64,000 nucleotides of DNA from SIG701 sp045577175. GTDB taxonomy: Bacteria; Bacillota; Clostridia; Oscillospirales; CAG-272. Location: assembly GCA_045577175.1 (NCBI GenBank), contig JAZNHT010000011.1:1-64000 (forward strand), read 5' to 3'. The translations under genes were made by a program, and so were the position numbers. A model generated the notes under the pieces. The model was not told the origin of the DNA. It worked only from the letters and a program-made list of their open reading frames with translations, and made no database searches. Position 1 is the first letter of the stretch; each line of letters opens with the position of its first letter. Positions 30,173 through 39,505 of this stretch are shown in pieces.

Positions 30173-30198
30173 AAATCCAACAAAAACGGAGGACTTCC

Positions 30199-30759
30199 AT
30201 GGACGATCAAGCACAAAAGCACCGCTGCACATGGTGTAACGAAAAAAATCCGCGCTACATCGCCTATCACGACTCTGAATGGTGTGTACCCAAAACGGAC
30301 GACGGAGAATTGTTCGAGCTTCTGATCCTTGAGGGATTTCAGGCAGGGCTGTCGTGGGAGTGCGTTCTGAACAAGCGAGACGCATTCCGCAGAGCGTTTG
30401 ACGGATTTGATCCGAATACGGTAAGCCTTTACGGTGAGGAGAAAATCCGTGCTCTGACGAAAGACAGCGGCATTATCCGAAACGAACGCAAAATCCGCGC
30501 GGCAGTCAAAAACGCACAGGTTTTTCTGGACATTCGCAATGAGTTCGGCTCATTTATCGAATATATCCGCACCTTTACCGGCAATACTGTACTGTATGAA
30601 ACGGGGAAATCGTCCTCGCCGCTCTCCGACAGAATCAGCACGGACCTTGTCCGACGCGGCATGAAATTTGTCGGCACGACAATTATATACTCCTATCTTC
30701 AGGCGATCGGGGTGCTGTATTCGCACGATACGGACTGTTTTTTATACAGGAAAGGCTGA
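30199..30759 (+). CDS. tag: DNA-3-methyladenine glycosylase I
   Basis: 186 aa, normal length. RCTWCNEKNPRYIAYHDSEW at the N-terminus supplies the first zinc ligand and the YHDxEWG-like motif; LEGFQAGLSWECVLNKRDAF holds the conserved active-site region. MKFVGTTIIYSYLQAIGVL precedes the C-terminal His/Cys that complete the zinc site (HDTDCF). It removes 3-methyladenine from DNA in base-excision repair. The family usually has EWG where this protein has EWC, a small deviation. Single gene with its own promoter. Confidence 0.92.
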   Translation: MDDQAQKHRCTWCNEKNPRYIAYHDSEWCVPKTDDGELFELLILEGFQAGLSWECVLNKRDAFRRAFDGFDPNTVSLYGEEKIRALTKDSGIIRNERKIRAAVKNAQVFLDIRNEFGSFIEYIRTFTGNTVLYETGKSSSPLSDRISTDLVRRGMKFVGTTIIYSYLQAIGVLYSHDTDCFLYRKG

Positions 30760-30765
30760 TTTTGC

Positions 30766-30794
30766 TTGACATTATGCGCACTTTGCGCTATAAT
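30766..30794 (+). promoter_or_regulatory. promoter of the M29 aminopeptidase gene
   Basis: TTGACA (30766-30771), 17-base spacer, TATAAT (30789-30794). The ribosome site TTGGAGGAACACC follows. Confidence 0.9.
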
Positions 30795-30827
30795 TTCTAA
30801 CAGTAATATATTATTTGGAGGAACACC

Positions 30828-32054
30828 ATGACCAAAACTATGATGAAAAAATACGCCGCACTGATTGCCCGTGTCGGCGCAAACGTGAAAAAGGGACAGC
30901 CTGTCGTGATCTACGCCGACGTCGATCAGGGCGAGTTCGTTTCCTATGTAACGGAGGAGTGCTACAAGGCAGGCGCGTCCCGTGTCACACATGAGTGGAG
31001 CTACCAGCCGATCACGAAAATGACATACAAATACCGCACGCTGAAATCCCTGTCCACCGTTCCGGCATGGCAGGAGGCAAAGATGCAGGCGATGGTGGAG
31101 GAGGTTCCCTGCCGTATCCGCATTGAAAGCTCGGCTCCCGACGGTCTGCGCGGCATCAATCAGGAGAAGATGCAGAAATCCCGTATGGCGATCTATCCGA
31201 TCATGAAGAAGTACAACGATGCGCTGGAGAACAAGGATCAGTGGACGATCGCGGCGGTTCCGTCTTACGCTTGGGCGAAGAAGGTATTCCCGGGCGAGAA
31301 GAAAAACAAAGCATACGAAATGCTGTGGGAGGCAATCCTCAAGGCAGTCCGCGTTACAAAGGACAACGATCCGATGGAGGCGTGGAGTGAGCACAACGAA
31401 AACCTGAAGAAGAGATCGACCTGGCTGAACGAGCAGCATTTTGATTATCTCCACTACCAGAGCGCAAACGGCACGGATTTCCGCGCGTGGCTCATTCCCG
31501 AAGGCAAATGGTGCGGCGGCGGAGATACCTCCCTGCTCGGCAATTTCTTCAATCCGAATCTGCCGACGGAAGAGATTTTCACCTCTCCGAAGCGCGGCTA
31601 TGCCGAGGGTAAGCTCGTCTCGACGAAGCCGCTTTCCTACCAGGGACAGCTGATTGAGAATTTCTACATCACGTTCAAGGACGGCAAGGCTGTAGAGTGG
31701 GGTGCAGAAAAGGGCAAGGAGCTGCTCGACCGTATGCTCTCGATGGACGAGGGCGCGGCGTATCTCGGCGAGCTTGCGCTCGTACCGAAGAACAGCCCGA
31801 TTTCGGAGAACGGAATCCTGTTCTACAACACGCTATTTGACGAGAATGCAAGCTGCCACGTCGCACTCGGTCGCGGCTTTATGGACACCATTGTGGATTT
31901 CCAGAACAAGACGCTGGAGGAGTGCCGCGAGCTCGGTATCAACGACAGCATGATCCACGTCGATTTCATGATCGGTGCGGACGATATGACAATCACGGGC
32001 TACAAGGACGGCAAGGCTACGCCGATCTTTGTAAACGGCACGTGGGCAGAGTAA
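30828..32054 (+). CDS. M29-family aminopeptidase
   Basis: 408 aa, the standard length of the PepS/AmpS/AmpII family. Family features are the N-terminal VKKGQPVVIYADVDQGEFV, central LHYQSANGTDFRAWLIPEGK, NLPTEEIFTSPKRGYAEGKL (metal-site Glu), ENGILFYNTLFDENASCHVA and MIHVDFMIGADDMTITGY with late metal ligands. These enzymes are cytoplasmic, cobalt- or zinc-dependent aminopeptidases that act on short peptides. Monocistronic. Confidence 0.92.
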   Translation: MTKTMMKKYAALIARVGANVKKGQPVVIYADVDQGEFVSYVTEECYKAGASRVTHEWSYQPITKMTYKYRTLKSLSTVPAWQEAKMQAMVEEVPCRIRIESSAPDGLRGINQEKMQKSRMAIYPIMKKYNDALENKDQWTIAAVPSYAWAKKVFPGEKKNKAYEMLWEAILKAVRVTKDNDPMEAWSEHNENLKKRSTWLNEQHFDYLHYQSANGTDFRAWLIPEGKWCGGGDTSLLGNFFNPNLPTEEIFTSPKRGYAEGKLVSTKPLSYQGQLIENFYITFKDGKAVEWGAEKGKELLDRMLSMDEGAAYLGELALVPKNSPISENGILFYNTLFDENASCHVALGRGFMDTIVDFQNKTLEECRELGINDSMIHVDFMIGADDMTITGYKDGKATPIFVNGTWAE

Positions 32055-32069
32055 GAATACGAAAAACGC

Positions 32070-32103
32070 GGGGAGGGACTTTTTGAAAAAAAAGTCCCTC
32101 CCC
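32070..32103 (+). terminator. strong hairpin terminator after the aminopeptidase gene
   Basis: GGGGAGGGACTTTTT / AAAAAGTCCCTCCCC around a four-base loop, followed by an A/T-rich tail with a second short inverted segment (ACTTTTGAAAAAAGGG). Confidence 0.8.
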
Positions 32104-32157
32104 GTACCCTACCCCAAAAACTTTTGAAAAAAGGGTTCTGTTTATCGCAGAAAGTGC

Positions 32158-32186
32158 TTGTTTTTGCCAAATTTTGCAGGTATAAT
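32158..32186 (+). promoter_or_regulatory. promoter of the VanZ-family gene
   Basis: TTGTTT (32158-32163), 17-base spacer, TATAAT (32181-32186). Confidence 0.75.
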
Positions 32187-32213
32187 AGAAGTACCAAGAA
32201 ACGAGGAGGAAGT

Positions 32214-32705
32214 ATGAAGCGGGTTTTACAGTTCATCGTCGCGTGTGTGCCTATGGCACTCGTGATGATTCTGATCTTTCACTTTTCCTCGCAGGAGGCG
32301 TCCGTCTCTTCGGCTACAAGCCGCAGTTTCATTGCGGAGATTTTCTCCGTTTTTCCCTCTTTTCGCGCTATGAGCACGTATCACAAGCTGCAGGTGATCG
32401 GACAGGCACAGTTTTTCGTGCGCAAGGCAGCGCATTTTTCAATCTATGCCCTGCTCGGTGTGCTTGCGATGCTGCCTTCGTATGTCGTCTTTCAAAAATG
32501 GGGGCGGTCTGCGATTGCGGCGTGGTGCGTTACGCTGTTGTTTTCGGCATCGGATGAATTTCATCAGACGTTTGTGCCCGGGCGAAGCGGTGAAATCCGC
32601 GACGTACTAATCGATGCCTCCGGAGCCGCGCTCGGGATTCTCGTGATCTACGGAATCATCCGGCTGTGGCAGAGACGGGGAAAGAAGTATGACACTCAAA
32701 CATAA
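32214..32705 (+). CDS. VanZ-family membrane protein
   Basis: 163 aa from ATG 32214 (MKRVLQFIVACVPMALVMIL), just after GAGGAGGAAGT; the frame begins at 32124, upstream of the promoter. Four membrane helices and the family motif FSASDEFHQTFVPGRSGEIR then DVLIDASGAALG are present. VanZ-like proteins contribute to teicoplanin resistance in enterococci, but most members have unknown envelope roles. Its natural terminator has been split by the insertion at 32714-35019. Confidence 0.85.
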   Translation: MKRVLQFIVACVPMALVMILIFHFSSQEASVSSATSRSFIAEIFSVFPSFRAMSTYHKLQVIGQAQFFVRKAAHFSIYALLGVLAMLPSYVVFQKWGRSAIAAWCVTLLFSASDEFHQTFVPGRSGEIRDVLIDASGAALGILVIYGIIRLWQRRGKKYDTQT

Positions 32706-32955
32706 AGGACAGAGATCACTCTCCAATGTCATTAAGTCAACCAATTTATCCCAGCGTAAAAATGCCCACACTTGATTTCTGTGAAATCGTTATGGGTATT
32801 TTTCTTCATCTTTCAATTAAAAACATTTACAACGAAATAGTAAATTCTTGGTCATTTATACAGCAGTTTATCGCCAGAAATAGCCATTGACTCTCAAAAA
32901 GGGAATTATCAAGGGAATTTCTATCATCAAGCGAATCGCTTCGCTGGCACGGTTA

Positions 32956-32983
32956 TTGTATTTCCCTCAAAATATGCTATAAT
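32956..32983 (+). promoter_or_regulatory. promoter of the XRE-TPR gene
   Basis: TTGTAT (32956-32961), 16-base spacer, TATAAT (32978-32983), inside the mobile element, so the gene travels with its own promoter. Confidence 0.75.
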
Positions 32984-33023
32984 ATACGTGTCAGCTGATA
33001 ATTCAAATATCTTGGAGGTACTT

Positions 33024-34028
33024 ATGAACCTTAACATTGGTACAGTAATCCGAAAACTGCGTGTCGAACGCGAAATGACTCAGGAAGAACTTGCAGAAAA
33101 ACTTAGTGTTAGTTTTCAAGCTGTTTCGAAATGGGAGTGTGGAACAACCACACCCGATATTGCTACACTTCCGCGCATCGCACTTTTCTTTGGTATTAGC
33201 ATGGATGCACTCTTTTCCATGGAATCAGACGATTATCTCGAGCGAATTTCCGTTATGCTTCGTGACGAGCACACGATCTCTACTGAAAACTTCATTTGGG
33301 CGGAACGCTATCTGAAGGGTGTTTTGACCGAAGACCATACTGACAATCGAGTGCGTGCGTTGCTGATCGAGCTGTACGCACATCGCGAAAACCGAGACTC
33401 ACTTACACGGGGACGCTTGGCAGAAGAGGGCATTCTGCTTGAGCCGATGAACGTTGATCTGAATGCGAACCTTATGCGTGTCAGAGAGAAGCGTGGAGAG
33501 TTTGACCGTTTGATTGCGTTCTGGGAGCCGTTGCTTGAAAAAGACGCGAGAAATTATGTCATTCGCGAGAATCTCATAAGCGTTTGTATTCGTAATCGCT
33601 ATTTCGATAAGGCAATGGCGCTTATTAAAGCCGCACCATCTGCACGCCCTGTGTATGATTTGTTCCTTGGTGATATCGCTTTAAGTGAGGGGGACGAAAC
33701 GTCAGCAAAGAAAATATGGCGTGACACTGCAGAAAAATCCGATGACGCATGGACATTTTATCAGGCAGGTGAACGGTTTGAAAAAGTCTGTGAATACAAC
33801 ACAGCGATCGAATTGTGGGAGAAATCCTACGAAAAATCATCTGCGCCGAAATGGATGGATTCGCTCTACTCACGTGCATTTTTGTATGAAAAACTTAATC
33901 AGCCCAATTTGGCGATCAGGATGTGGGAACAGATCATTGCTGCACTCGCTGAAGACTATGACATCCGTAATGGAGAAACAGTTGACTGGGCAAGGCGTGA
34001 GATCGAACGACTGAAAGCGTTTTCGTGA
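33024..34028 (+). CDS. XRE regulator with TPR-like helical repeats, cargo of the mobile element
   Basis: 334 aa from ATG 33024 with CTTGGAGGTACTT upstream. The N-terminal XRE domain (TVIRKLRVEREMTQEELAEK then LSVSFQAVSKWECGTTTPDI) occupies residues 1-65. The rest is a stack of helical hairpins (FIWAERYLKGVLTEDHTDNR, FDRLIAFWEPLLEKDARNYV, YNTAIELWEKSYEKSSAPKW) like TPR repeats. Such proteins resemble RRNPP-type sensors and other clostridial XRE-TPR regulators, which can be controlled by a peptide or partner. No peptide gene was recognised nearby. Its targets are unknown. Confidence 0.8.
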   Translation: MNLNIGTVIRKLRVEREMTQEELAEKLSVSFQAVSKWECGTTTPDIATLPRIALFFGISMDALFSMESDDYLERISVMLRDEHTISTENFIWAERYLKGVLTEDHTDNRVRALLIELYAHRENRDSLTRGRLAEEGILLEPMNVDLNANLMRVREKRGEFDRLIAFWEPLLEKDARNYVIRENLISVCIRNRYFDKAMALIKAAPSARPVYDLFLGDIALSEGDETSAKKIWRDTAEKSDDAWTFYQAGERFEKVCEYNTAIELWEKSYEKSSAPKWMDSLYSRAFLYEKLNQPNLAIRMWEQIIAALAEDYDIRNGETVDWARREIERLKAFS

Positions 34029-35009
34029 ACTGACACAAGAGAGGCGGGTTTCGGCTCGCTTCTCTTATGTTATGCTACTAACGTTCGGATAATTGATTAC
34101 CGCAAATATGGAATAAAAATTAAAATCATTCATCATATACATTCCGTGCGGCTGATCATGCACTGTTTCGCTTAACAGTGCATAGTACCGAAAAATCCGC
34201 AAAAAAAATACTACTGCCACAAAATCAGAATCTAAAAATCCTTGGGATTTATGTGCCCTAAAGCCAACTTGTTGTAATTGTCACATTTGCAGGACAGTTC
34301 ACTGATTGCATGGATTTTTACATCATTCTGCAGACTTGTTGCAATTCATCGGCATACATTGTCGCCGTTTGTGCAGTTTTCAAAAAATGCCCACGTTATT
34401 AAAAATGACTACACATTTATTTCGAAAAAATCCACGATCACATCCCAGAAAAACGGCTTCCTGAAAAATGTATGTGTGGCGGCAGGGATTTCCGAAAATC
34501 GGGGACATGCTTTTTTGAGATGAAAATATTCAGTATATTTGCGCGATTTATACATTAGACGTTCCAAAGACGTTCCAATTTTCGATGTTAGATTCCATAG
34601 AAAGTTTCGTATTTAACTGGGGAAACGAAAAACATCACCGCGCCAAAATGCCGATATTGAATTTTTCAATCATGTAACAGATTTGTTGTTATCGTCTGCG
34701 GACTTACGGAAAATTTGTCTTTTTCATTCGTGACGGGAAATACAGGTGATTTTTGAATCATTGAGCGGACTTGTTGTGATATGCGGTATGACGTGTGGAT
34801 TCTATGAAATTTTGCTTTTGTTCGAGACAGATTGCAGGATTTTCATACATTGCCCGACTTGTTGAGAAAGTGCGAAGATCATTGCCGATTGAAACAGTTT
34901 AATTTCGCTTTATCTGGCGTGTTATCTTAATGGATTTTTGAAATACAAAAAAGCGTTAAGGGAAAATCCGAAGATTTTCCCTTAAATGATGCATATTTTA
35001 ATGACATTG
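34029..35009. repeat. non-coding tract with degenerate 30-bp repeats
   Basis: No gene on either strand over 980 bases. A weak terminator follows the XRE gene (34037-34068). Five diverged copies of a 29-31-base unit ending in (G)ACTTGTTG lie at 34244, 34311, 34659, 34747 and 34836; the general form is GATTTTT, then ATCATT, then GACTTGTTG. The last three starts are 88 and 89 bases apart, and 34311 to 34659 is 348 bases, about four such periods. A perfect hairpin (TTAAGGGAAAATC / GATTTTCCCTTAA, 34956-34985) stands before the right terminal repeat. Confidence 0.55.
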
Positions 35010-35030
35010 GATCACTCTCTGTCCTCTTTT

Positions 35031-36914
35031 TTATTTCATCTCTATCCCATCCGCGGCATGAAACCACACCGCTGACAGCGGCGGGATTACGGGCGTATCG
35101 GTCGCCTTTCCGTTCTTTCCGATCTCCTCGGCAGGTGCGCTTAAGCGGCACGTTTTCTTGTCCTCCGAGCGGTTTACGATGAGCAGAACAGCGCGGTCGC
35201 GTTCGTTTTCGCGGATCACGGCGAGCAGATCGGATGTTGCCGCAAGAATGCGCATCTCACCGTCTGCAAGGACCGGCTCGGCTCTGCGAATCTCTCCAAT
35301 CTCACGGTAGTGGGAAAGCAGTGCTTCGTCCTCCCTGCCCCACGGATACGGCATACGGCAAAACGGATCGCCGTAGCCCTCAATCCCCGCTTCATCGCCG
35401 TAAAAAATACACGGCACGCCGGGCATCACGGACACAATCGCATAGGCAAGCATCAAAAGGCGCACGCCGCGCGATCTCTGCGGCTCTGTGAGCCGTTTGA
35501 CGGACAGCTCGGTATTCGTGTACCCGTCTGCGTGATCGCCTGCCAGAACGGTCAGAATCCGTGCCGTATCGTGCGTGCCGAGGACGTTCATGAGGAGATC
35601 CGAAGCACCTTTCGGATACCGGCGGTAAAGCCCTTCCGTGATCGCGCGGAATTTCTCCGCATCCCCGTACCGCACATACGCGATCACAGCCTCACGGAGG
35701 GGATAATTCATGACGGAATCGAGCTGACCGCCGCGCAGATACCGCCTGCGGCTCCCGTAGGCGCATTTGTTTGTCGCATCCTCCCACACCTCACCGTAGA
35801 CGACCGCTTCGGGATTCTCACGCTTGACGCGTGCGGTAAGTGCATCAAGAAAGCCGTCCGTCAGCTCGTCCGCGACATCGAGACGCCATCCGTCCGCGCC
35901 TTTTCGCATCCATTTCGCCATGATGCCGTCCTCGCCGAGGATGTAGTCACGGTAGCTTGTCTCATCGCACCTGACCTTCGGCAAGGTCGGCATTCCCCAC
36001 CACGATTCGTATCCGTCGGGGTATTCGTGAAAATAATACCAATCGAAATACGGTGACTCCTTCGACTGATACGCGCCGACGGAATCATAGTGCCCGAATT
36101 TATTGAAATACACGCTGTCCGCGCCCGTGTGGTTGAACACGCCGTCAAGTATGACGCGGATGCCGCGTGCGTGCGCCGCCTCGGTAAGCGCGGCAAATCC
36201 GTCCTCGCCGCCGAACATTTCGTCGATTTTACCGTAATCGCCCGTATCGTATTTGTGATTCGATGCGCCGTCGAAAATCGGACTGAGATAGAGACACGTC
36301 ACACCGAGCGAGGCGATGTAGTCCATTTTTTCCGCGATCCCGTACAGATCGCCGCCGAAAAAGACGTTATTAGGCAGATCCTCCCCGTGCTCCTTGGCAA
36401 ACTGCGGGATTCCGTTTTCCCAATCGGGATTGATGACGGTGCCGGACTTCGCTTTCGCCCTGCCGGACGCACGGAATCGATCCACAAAGATATGATACAT
36501 GATTCCGCCTGCGAGCCAGCGCGGCGTTTCTGCATCCGAACGAATCACGAGAAGCTGCCGCTTGCCGTCCTCGCCGCACGGATACAGAAGCGACGGGGAT
36601 TCTCCGCCGTAGGTGACGCATCCGTCGGGGTAATACACATCGTAGCAGTAGTAAAACAGCCCGTCCGTATCACTGCCGCAGAGAGTATCGGCTGAAAGCG
36701 TCGTTTCAAACACACCGTTTTCCTTTTCCATATCAAAAAGGTGCATACTGCCGCCCTTATCGTTGTGGATGCGGAGGACAGCCTTCACCGCCTCCGCACC
36801 GTCCGCAAGCGTGAGGGTAACGCGCAAAGACGCATCTCTCGGCAGAACGCCGCGCGGCGTGTAGGTTTCCGCCGCTCCGTTAAGGATATACTTTTTCTCC
36901 TCCGCTGTTTTCAT
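35031..36914 (-). CDS. GH13 alpha-glycosidase (neopullulanase/maltogenic-like)
   Basis: 627 aa. An N-terminal beta domain (about 1-120) precedes the (beta/alpha)8 barrel with HIFVDRF, DGVFNHTG, D346 (GWRLDVADE, nucleophile), E375 (VVYGEVWED, acid/base) and D449 (LGTHDTARI). A beta C-terminal domain closes it. No signal peptide, so it acts inside the cell, probably on glycogen-derived or imported maltodextrins. Last gene of the glgBCDA operon; its start overlaps the glgA stop. Its 3' terminator was split by the mobile element. Confidence 0.88.
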   Translation of the reverse strand: MKTAEEKKYILNGAAETYTPRGVLPRDASLRVTLTLADGAEAVKAVLRIHNDKGGSMHLFDMEKENGVFETTLSADTLCGSDTDGLFYYCYDVYYPDGCVTYGGESPSLLYPCGEDGKRQLLVIRSDAETPRWLAGGIMYHIFVDRFRASGRAKAKSGTVINPDWENGIPQFAKEHGEDLPNNVFFGGDLYGIAEKMDYIASLGVTCLYLSPIFDGASNHKYDTGDYGKIDEMFGGEDGFAALTEAAHARGIRVILDGVFNHTGADSVYFNKFGHYDSVGAYQSKESPYFDWYYFHEYPDGYESWWGMPTLPKVRCDETSYRDYILGEDGIMAKWMRKGADGWRLDVADELTDGFLDALTARVKRENPEAVVYGEVWEDATNKCAYGSRRRYLRGGQLDSVMNYPLREAVIAYVRYGDAEKFRAITEGLYRRYPKGASDLLMNVLGTHDTARILTVLAGDHADGYTNTELSVKRLTEPQRSRGVRLLMLAYAIVSVMPGVPCIFYGDEAGIEGYGDPFCRMPYPWGREDEALLSHYREIGEIRRAEPVLADGEMRILAATSDLLAVIRENERDRAVLLIVNRSEDKKTCRLSAPAEEIGKNGKATDTPVIPPLSAVWFHAADGIEMK

Positions 36915-38359
36915 CTTTCCTCCCGACCGATCATGGATCGGTACAGCTTAATATATTTTTCCGCCGAAGCGTTCCACGAGAAATCGACCGCCATCACATT
37001 CGAAACGAGTGCGTCCCACTTTTCCGTATCATGATACAGTGCGAGCGCGTTTTCGATCACGCCCATCATTTCGTGCGCATTGTAATTCGTGAACGAAAAG
37101 CCGTTGCCCTCGCCCGTGAATCGGTTGTACGGGCGGATTGTGTCAGACAAGCCGCCCGTTTCGCGCACGATCGGCACCGTCCCGTAGCGCGAGGCGATCA
37201 TCTGGGCAAGACCGCACGGCTCGCTCTTCGACGGCATGAGAAACAGATCAGCACCGGCATAAAATTTCTTGGCGAGAGACTTATTATACTCCAGCTTTGC
37301 GCAAAACCGGTCGGGATACCGCCATGCGAGATCGCCGAAAAAGGATTCGAGTTCCCAATCCCCGGTGCCGAGAAGCGCAAATTGGACACGGTTGCGTTCG
37401 AGAATCTCCTCAATCACACGGCGGACGAGATCGAAGCCCTTATGCGCGGCGAGACGCGAAACCATCACCACAAGCGGCGTATCCGGATCGGGCGCAAAGC
37501 CGCAGAGCGTCTGCAATTCCTCTTTGCAGAGAATCTTGCCGCTTCTGTCTGACAAATCAAACGGGGCGGCGATGTCGGGATCGCTTTGCGGATTATAATA
37601 CGCCGTATCAATGCCGTTTAAGATGCCCGACACCTTACCTGCGTACATACGGAGAACGTGTGACAGTCCGCAGGCGTAATAATCGGTCATAATCTCGGAT
37701 GCATAACGAGGGCTAACCGTGCTGACGCGGTCTGCACAGACGATCGCGCCCTTCATGAGATTGATACAGCCGTTGTATTCCACCGTGGGGCGATCCCACG
37801 CGGCAAGCTCGAAAACGTCCGCGAGTATGGAGAAATCGTACACGCCCTGGTATTCGATATTGTGGATCGTATAGAGCACGCGGATGTCCGCGTATCGGTC
37901 ATCGATACCGAGCTTCCGTTTGAGATAGATTACGGCAGGTGCACTCTGCCAGTCGTTTGCATGGAGAATGTCGGGACAGAAGCCGAAATCGGAAATGAGG
38001 GAGAGGACCGCCTTGCCGAAAAAAGCGAAGCGCTCCCCGTCATCGAAATCGCCGTAGAGGGACGCGCGGCGGAAATAGTACTCGTTATCGGCGAAATAAA
38101 ACGTCACGCCGTCTTTAACCGTCGAGTACATTCCGAGGTACTGCTTGCGCCACGCAAGGCGGACCGTGGTTTCCCCGAGAAACGTAAGCTCCGCGCCGAA
38201 TTTTTCCTTAATCCCCGGGTACAGCGGCAGAATTACGCGCACATCGGCACCGTCGCCGAGGGCGCGCTTGACGGCAATCGGCAAAGAGCCGATCACGTCG
38301 CCAAGTCCGCCCGATGCGGCATACGGAAGCGCCTCAGAGGCTGCATAGAGAATCTTCAT
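36911..38359 (-). CDS. glgA: glycogen synthase (GT5)
   Basis: 482 aa. The ADP-glucose site near the N-terminus reads ASGGLGDVIGSLPIAVKRAL (KxGGL variant with SGGLGD). YTIHNIEYQGVYDFSIL, VMVSRLAAHKGFDLV and MPSKSEPCGLAQMIASRYGT with the catalytic E-x7-E are conserved. It extends alpha-1,4-glucan chains with ADP-glucose made by GlgC. Between glgD (12 bases) and the GH13 gene (overlap). Confidence 0.93.
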   Translation of the reverse strand: MKILYAASEALPYAASGGLGDVIGSLPIAVKRALGDGADVRVILPLYPGIKEKFGAELTFLGETTVRLAWRKQYLGMYSTVKDGVTFYFADNEYYFRRASLYGDFDDGERFAFFGKAVLSLISDFGFCPDILHANDWQSAPAVIYLKRKLGIDDRYADIRVLYTIHNIEYQGVYDFSILADVFELAAWDRPTVEYNGCINLMKGAIVCADRVSTVSPRYASEIMTDYYACGLSHVLRMYAGKVSGILNGIDTAYYNPQSDPDIAAPFDLSDRSGKILCKEELQTLCGFAPDPDTPLVVMVSRLAAHKGFDLVRRVIEEILERNRVQFALLGTGDWELESFFGDLAWRYPDRFCAKLEYNKSLAKKFYAGADLFLMPSKSEPCGLAQMIASRYGTVPIVRETGGLSDTIRPYNRFTGEGNGFSFTNYNAHEMMGVIENALALYHDTEKWDALVSNVMAVDFSWNASAEKYIKLYRSMIGREER

Positions 38360-38371
38360 TTTCCACCTCCG

Positions 38372-39505
38372 TCAGAGCATTTTTCCTTTTTCGATGTAAT
38401 ACGGCTTCGCCTCGCATCCCGCGAGCATCTGCCCGTCGCGGATCATGGCGTTTTTGTCGCTGATGACGCATTTCAGAAACGCACCGTCGCCGACAACCGT
38501 ATCCTGCATGAGAATCGAATTTGAGACGGTACACCCGCGGCCGATCTTCACTCCGCGAAAGAGAATCGAGTTTTCCACCCTGCCCTCGATCACACATCCG
38601 TCCGCGATGAGCGAGTTTTGCACGGCGGAGGATCGGCTGTAATACGTGGGCGCGGAATTGCGAACCTTCGTATAGACGGGACGGTTTTTCACATCAAACA
38701 GCGATGCGCGCGCGTAGGCGTTGTGGATCAGCTCCATGCTGCACTTGTAGTAATCCGCAAGGGAGGAAATGCAGGCAAAATAGCCGTCGTATTTGTACAC
38801 GCGGTAATTCATGCGTGAGAGATTGCGCCCGATCACGTCTCTTGTGAGGCTCTCGTATCCGTGGGCGATGGAGTCAAGGATGATCTGCTCAAGATAATCC
38901 TTGCGTATCACGACGATATTGAGGCTGACCTCCGCTTCCCCGATAAAATTCTCCGGATACGGCAGGACATCCGTGATCCGCCCGTCCGCATCTGCGGAAA
39001 ACAGCACGTTGATCCGCGCCCTCTCGGGCGTCAGATGCATCCGCTTGACAGCGACGGTCATATCCGCGCCCGACTTCACATGATCCGCAAGGATTTCTCC
39101 GAAATCGACGTTACAGATCACGTCACAGTCGCTCATGATGACGTATTCCTCACGGATCCTCCGAATGGAGCTGTGCATACTTTTCAGCGCCTCAAGACGG
39201 GTGGAATAGAGCGTGTTGCGCTTGTTATCAAACGCCGTGATATACGGGGGTAAAATTTTGATGCCGCCGTTTCTCCGTGCGAGATCCCAGTCCTTACCGC
39301 TGCCGATATGCCCCATCAGCGACTGATAATTATAGTGCGTGATGATGTGCACGTTGTGAATCTCTGAATTGACCATGTTGGACAGCGTAAAATCGATCAG
39401 ACGGTATCGGCATCCGAACGGGACGGCGGCAATCGTGCGCTGTCTTGTCAGCTCGCTTAAGTTGTTGTCATGGATGTTTGAAAAGATCAGTCCGGCCGCA
39501 CTCAT
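38372..39505 (-). CDS. glgD: glucose-1-phosphate adenylyltransferase subunit GlgD
   Basis: 377 aa. The start MSAAGLIFSNIHDNNLSELT then RQRTIAAVPFGCRYRLIDFT is typical of GlgD, which has lost the GlgC nucleotide-binding loop (GGxGTRL). A left-handed beta-helix end follows (SLIADGCVIEGRVENSILFR). In Firmicutes GlgD is a regulatory partner that activates GlgC in a GlgCD complex. The gene overlaps the glgC stop by four bases, which suggests coupled synthesis. Confidence 0.93.
   Translation of the reverse strand: MSAAGLIFSNIHDNNLSELTRQRTIAAVPFGCRYRLIDFTLSNMVNSEIHNVHIITHYNYQSLMGHIGSGKDWDLARRNGGIKILPPYITAFDNKRNTLYSTRLEALKSMHSSIRRIREEYVIMSDCDVICNVDFGEILADHVKSGADMTVAVKRMHLTPERARINVLFSADADGRITDVLPYPENFIGEAEVSLNIVVIRKDYLEQIILDSIAHGYESLTRDVIGRNLSRMNYRVYKYDGYFACISSLADYYKCSMELIHNAYARASLFDVKNRPVYTKVRNSAPTYYSRSSAVQNSLIADGCVIEGRVENSILFRGVKIGRGCTVSNSILMQDTVVGDGAFLKCVISDKNAMIRDGQMLAGCEAKPYYIEKGKML

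Larger units (their letters stand above)
32714..35019. mobile_element. 2,286-bp insertion with terminal inverted repeats and 10-bp target duplication
   Basis: The element (32724-35009) begins with CAATGTCATTAA and ends with the exact complement, TTAATGACATTG. It is flanked on both sides by the direct repeat GATCACTCTC (32714-32723 and 35010-35019). Removing the element and one repeat rebuilds a perfect hairpin, GGACAGAGA-TCAC-TCTCTGTCC, followed by TCTTTTTT: the shared terminator of the convergent VanZ and GH13 genes. There is no transposase; the only gene is an XRE-TPR regulator. The 10-base duplication and the TGTCATTAAG-type end recall IS4-family elements, so it may be moved in trans by one (inference). 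Confidence 0.85.

Noticed and set aside
34244..34864. CRISPR array
   Set aside because: The repeats are strongly diverged, spacings vary from 67 to 348 bases, and there are no cas genes.
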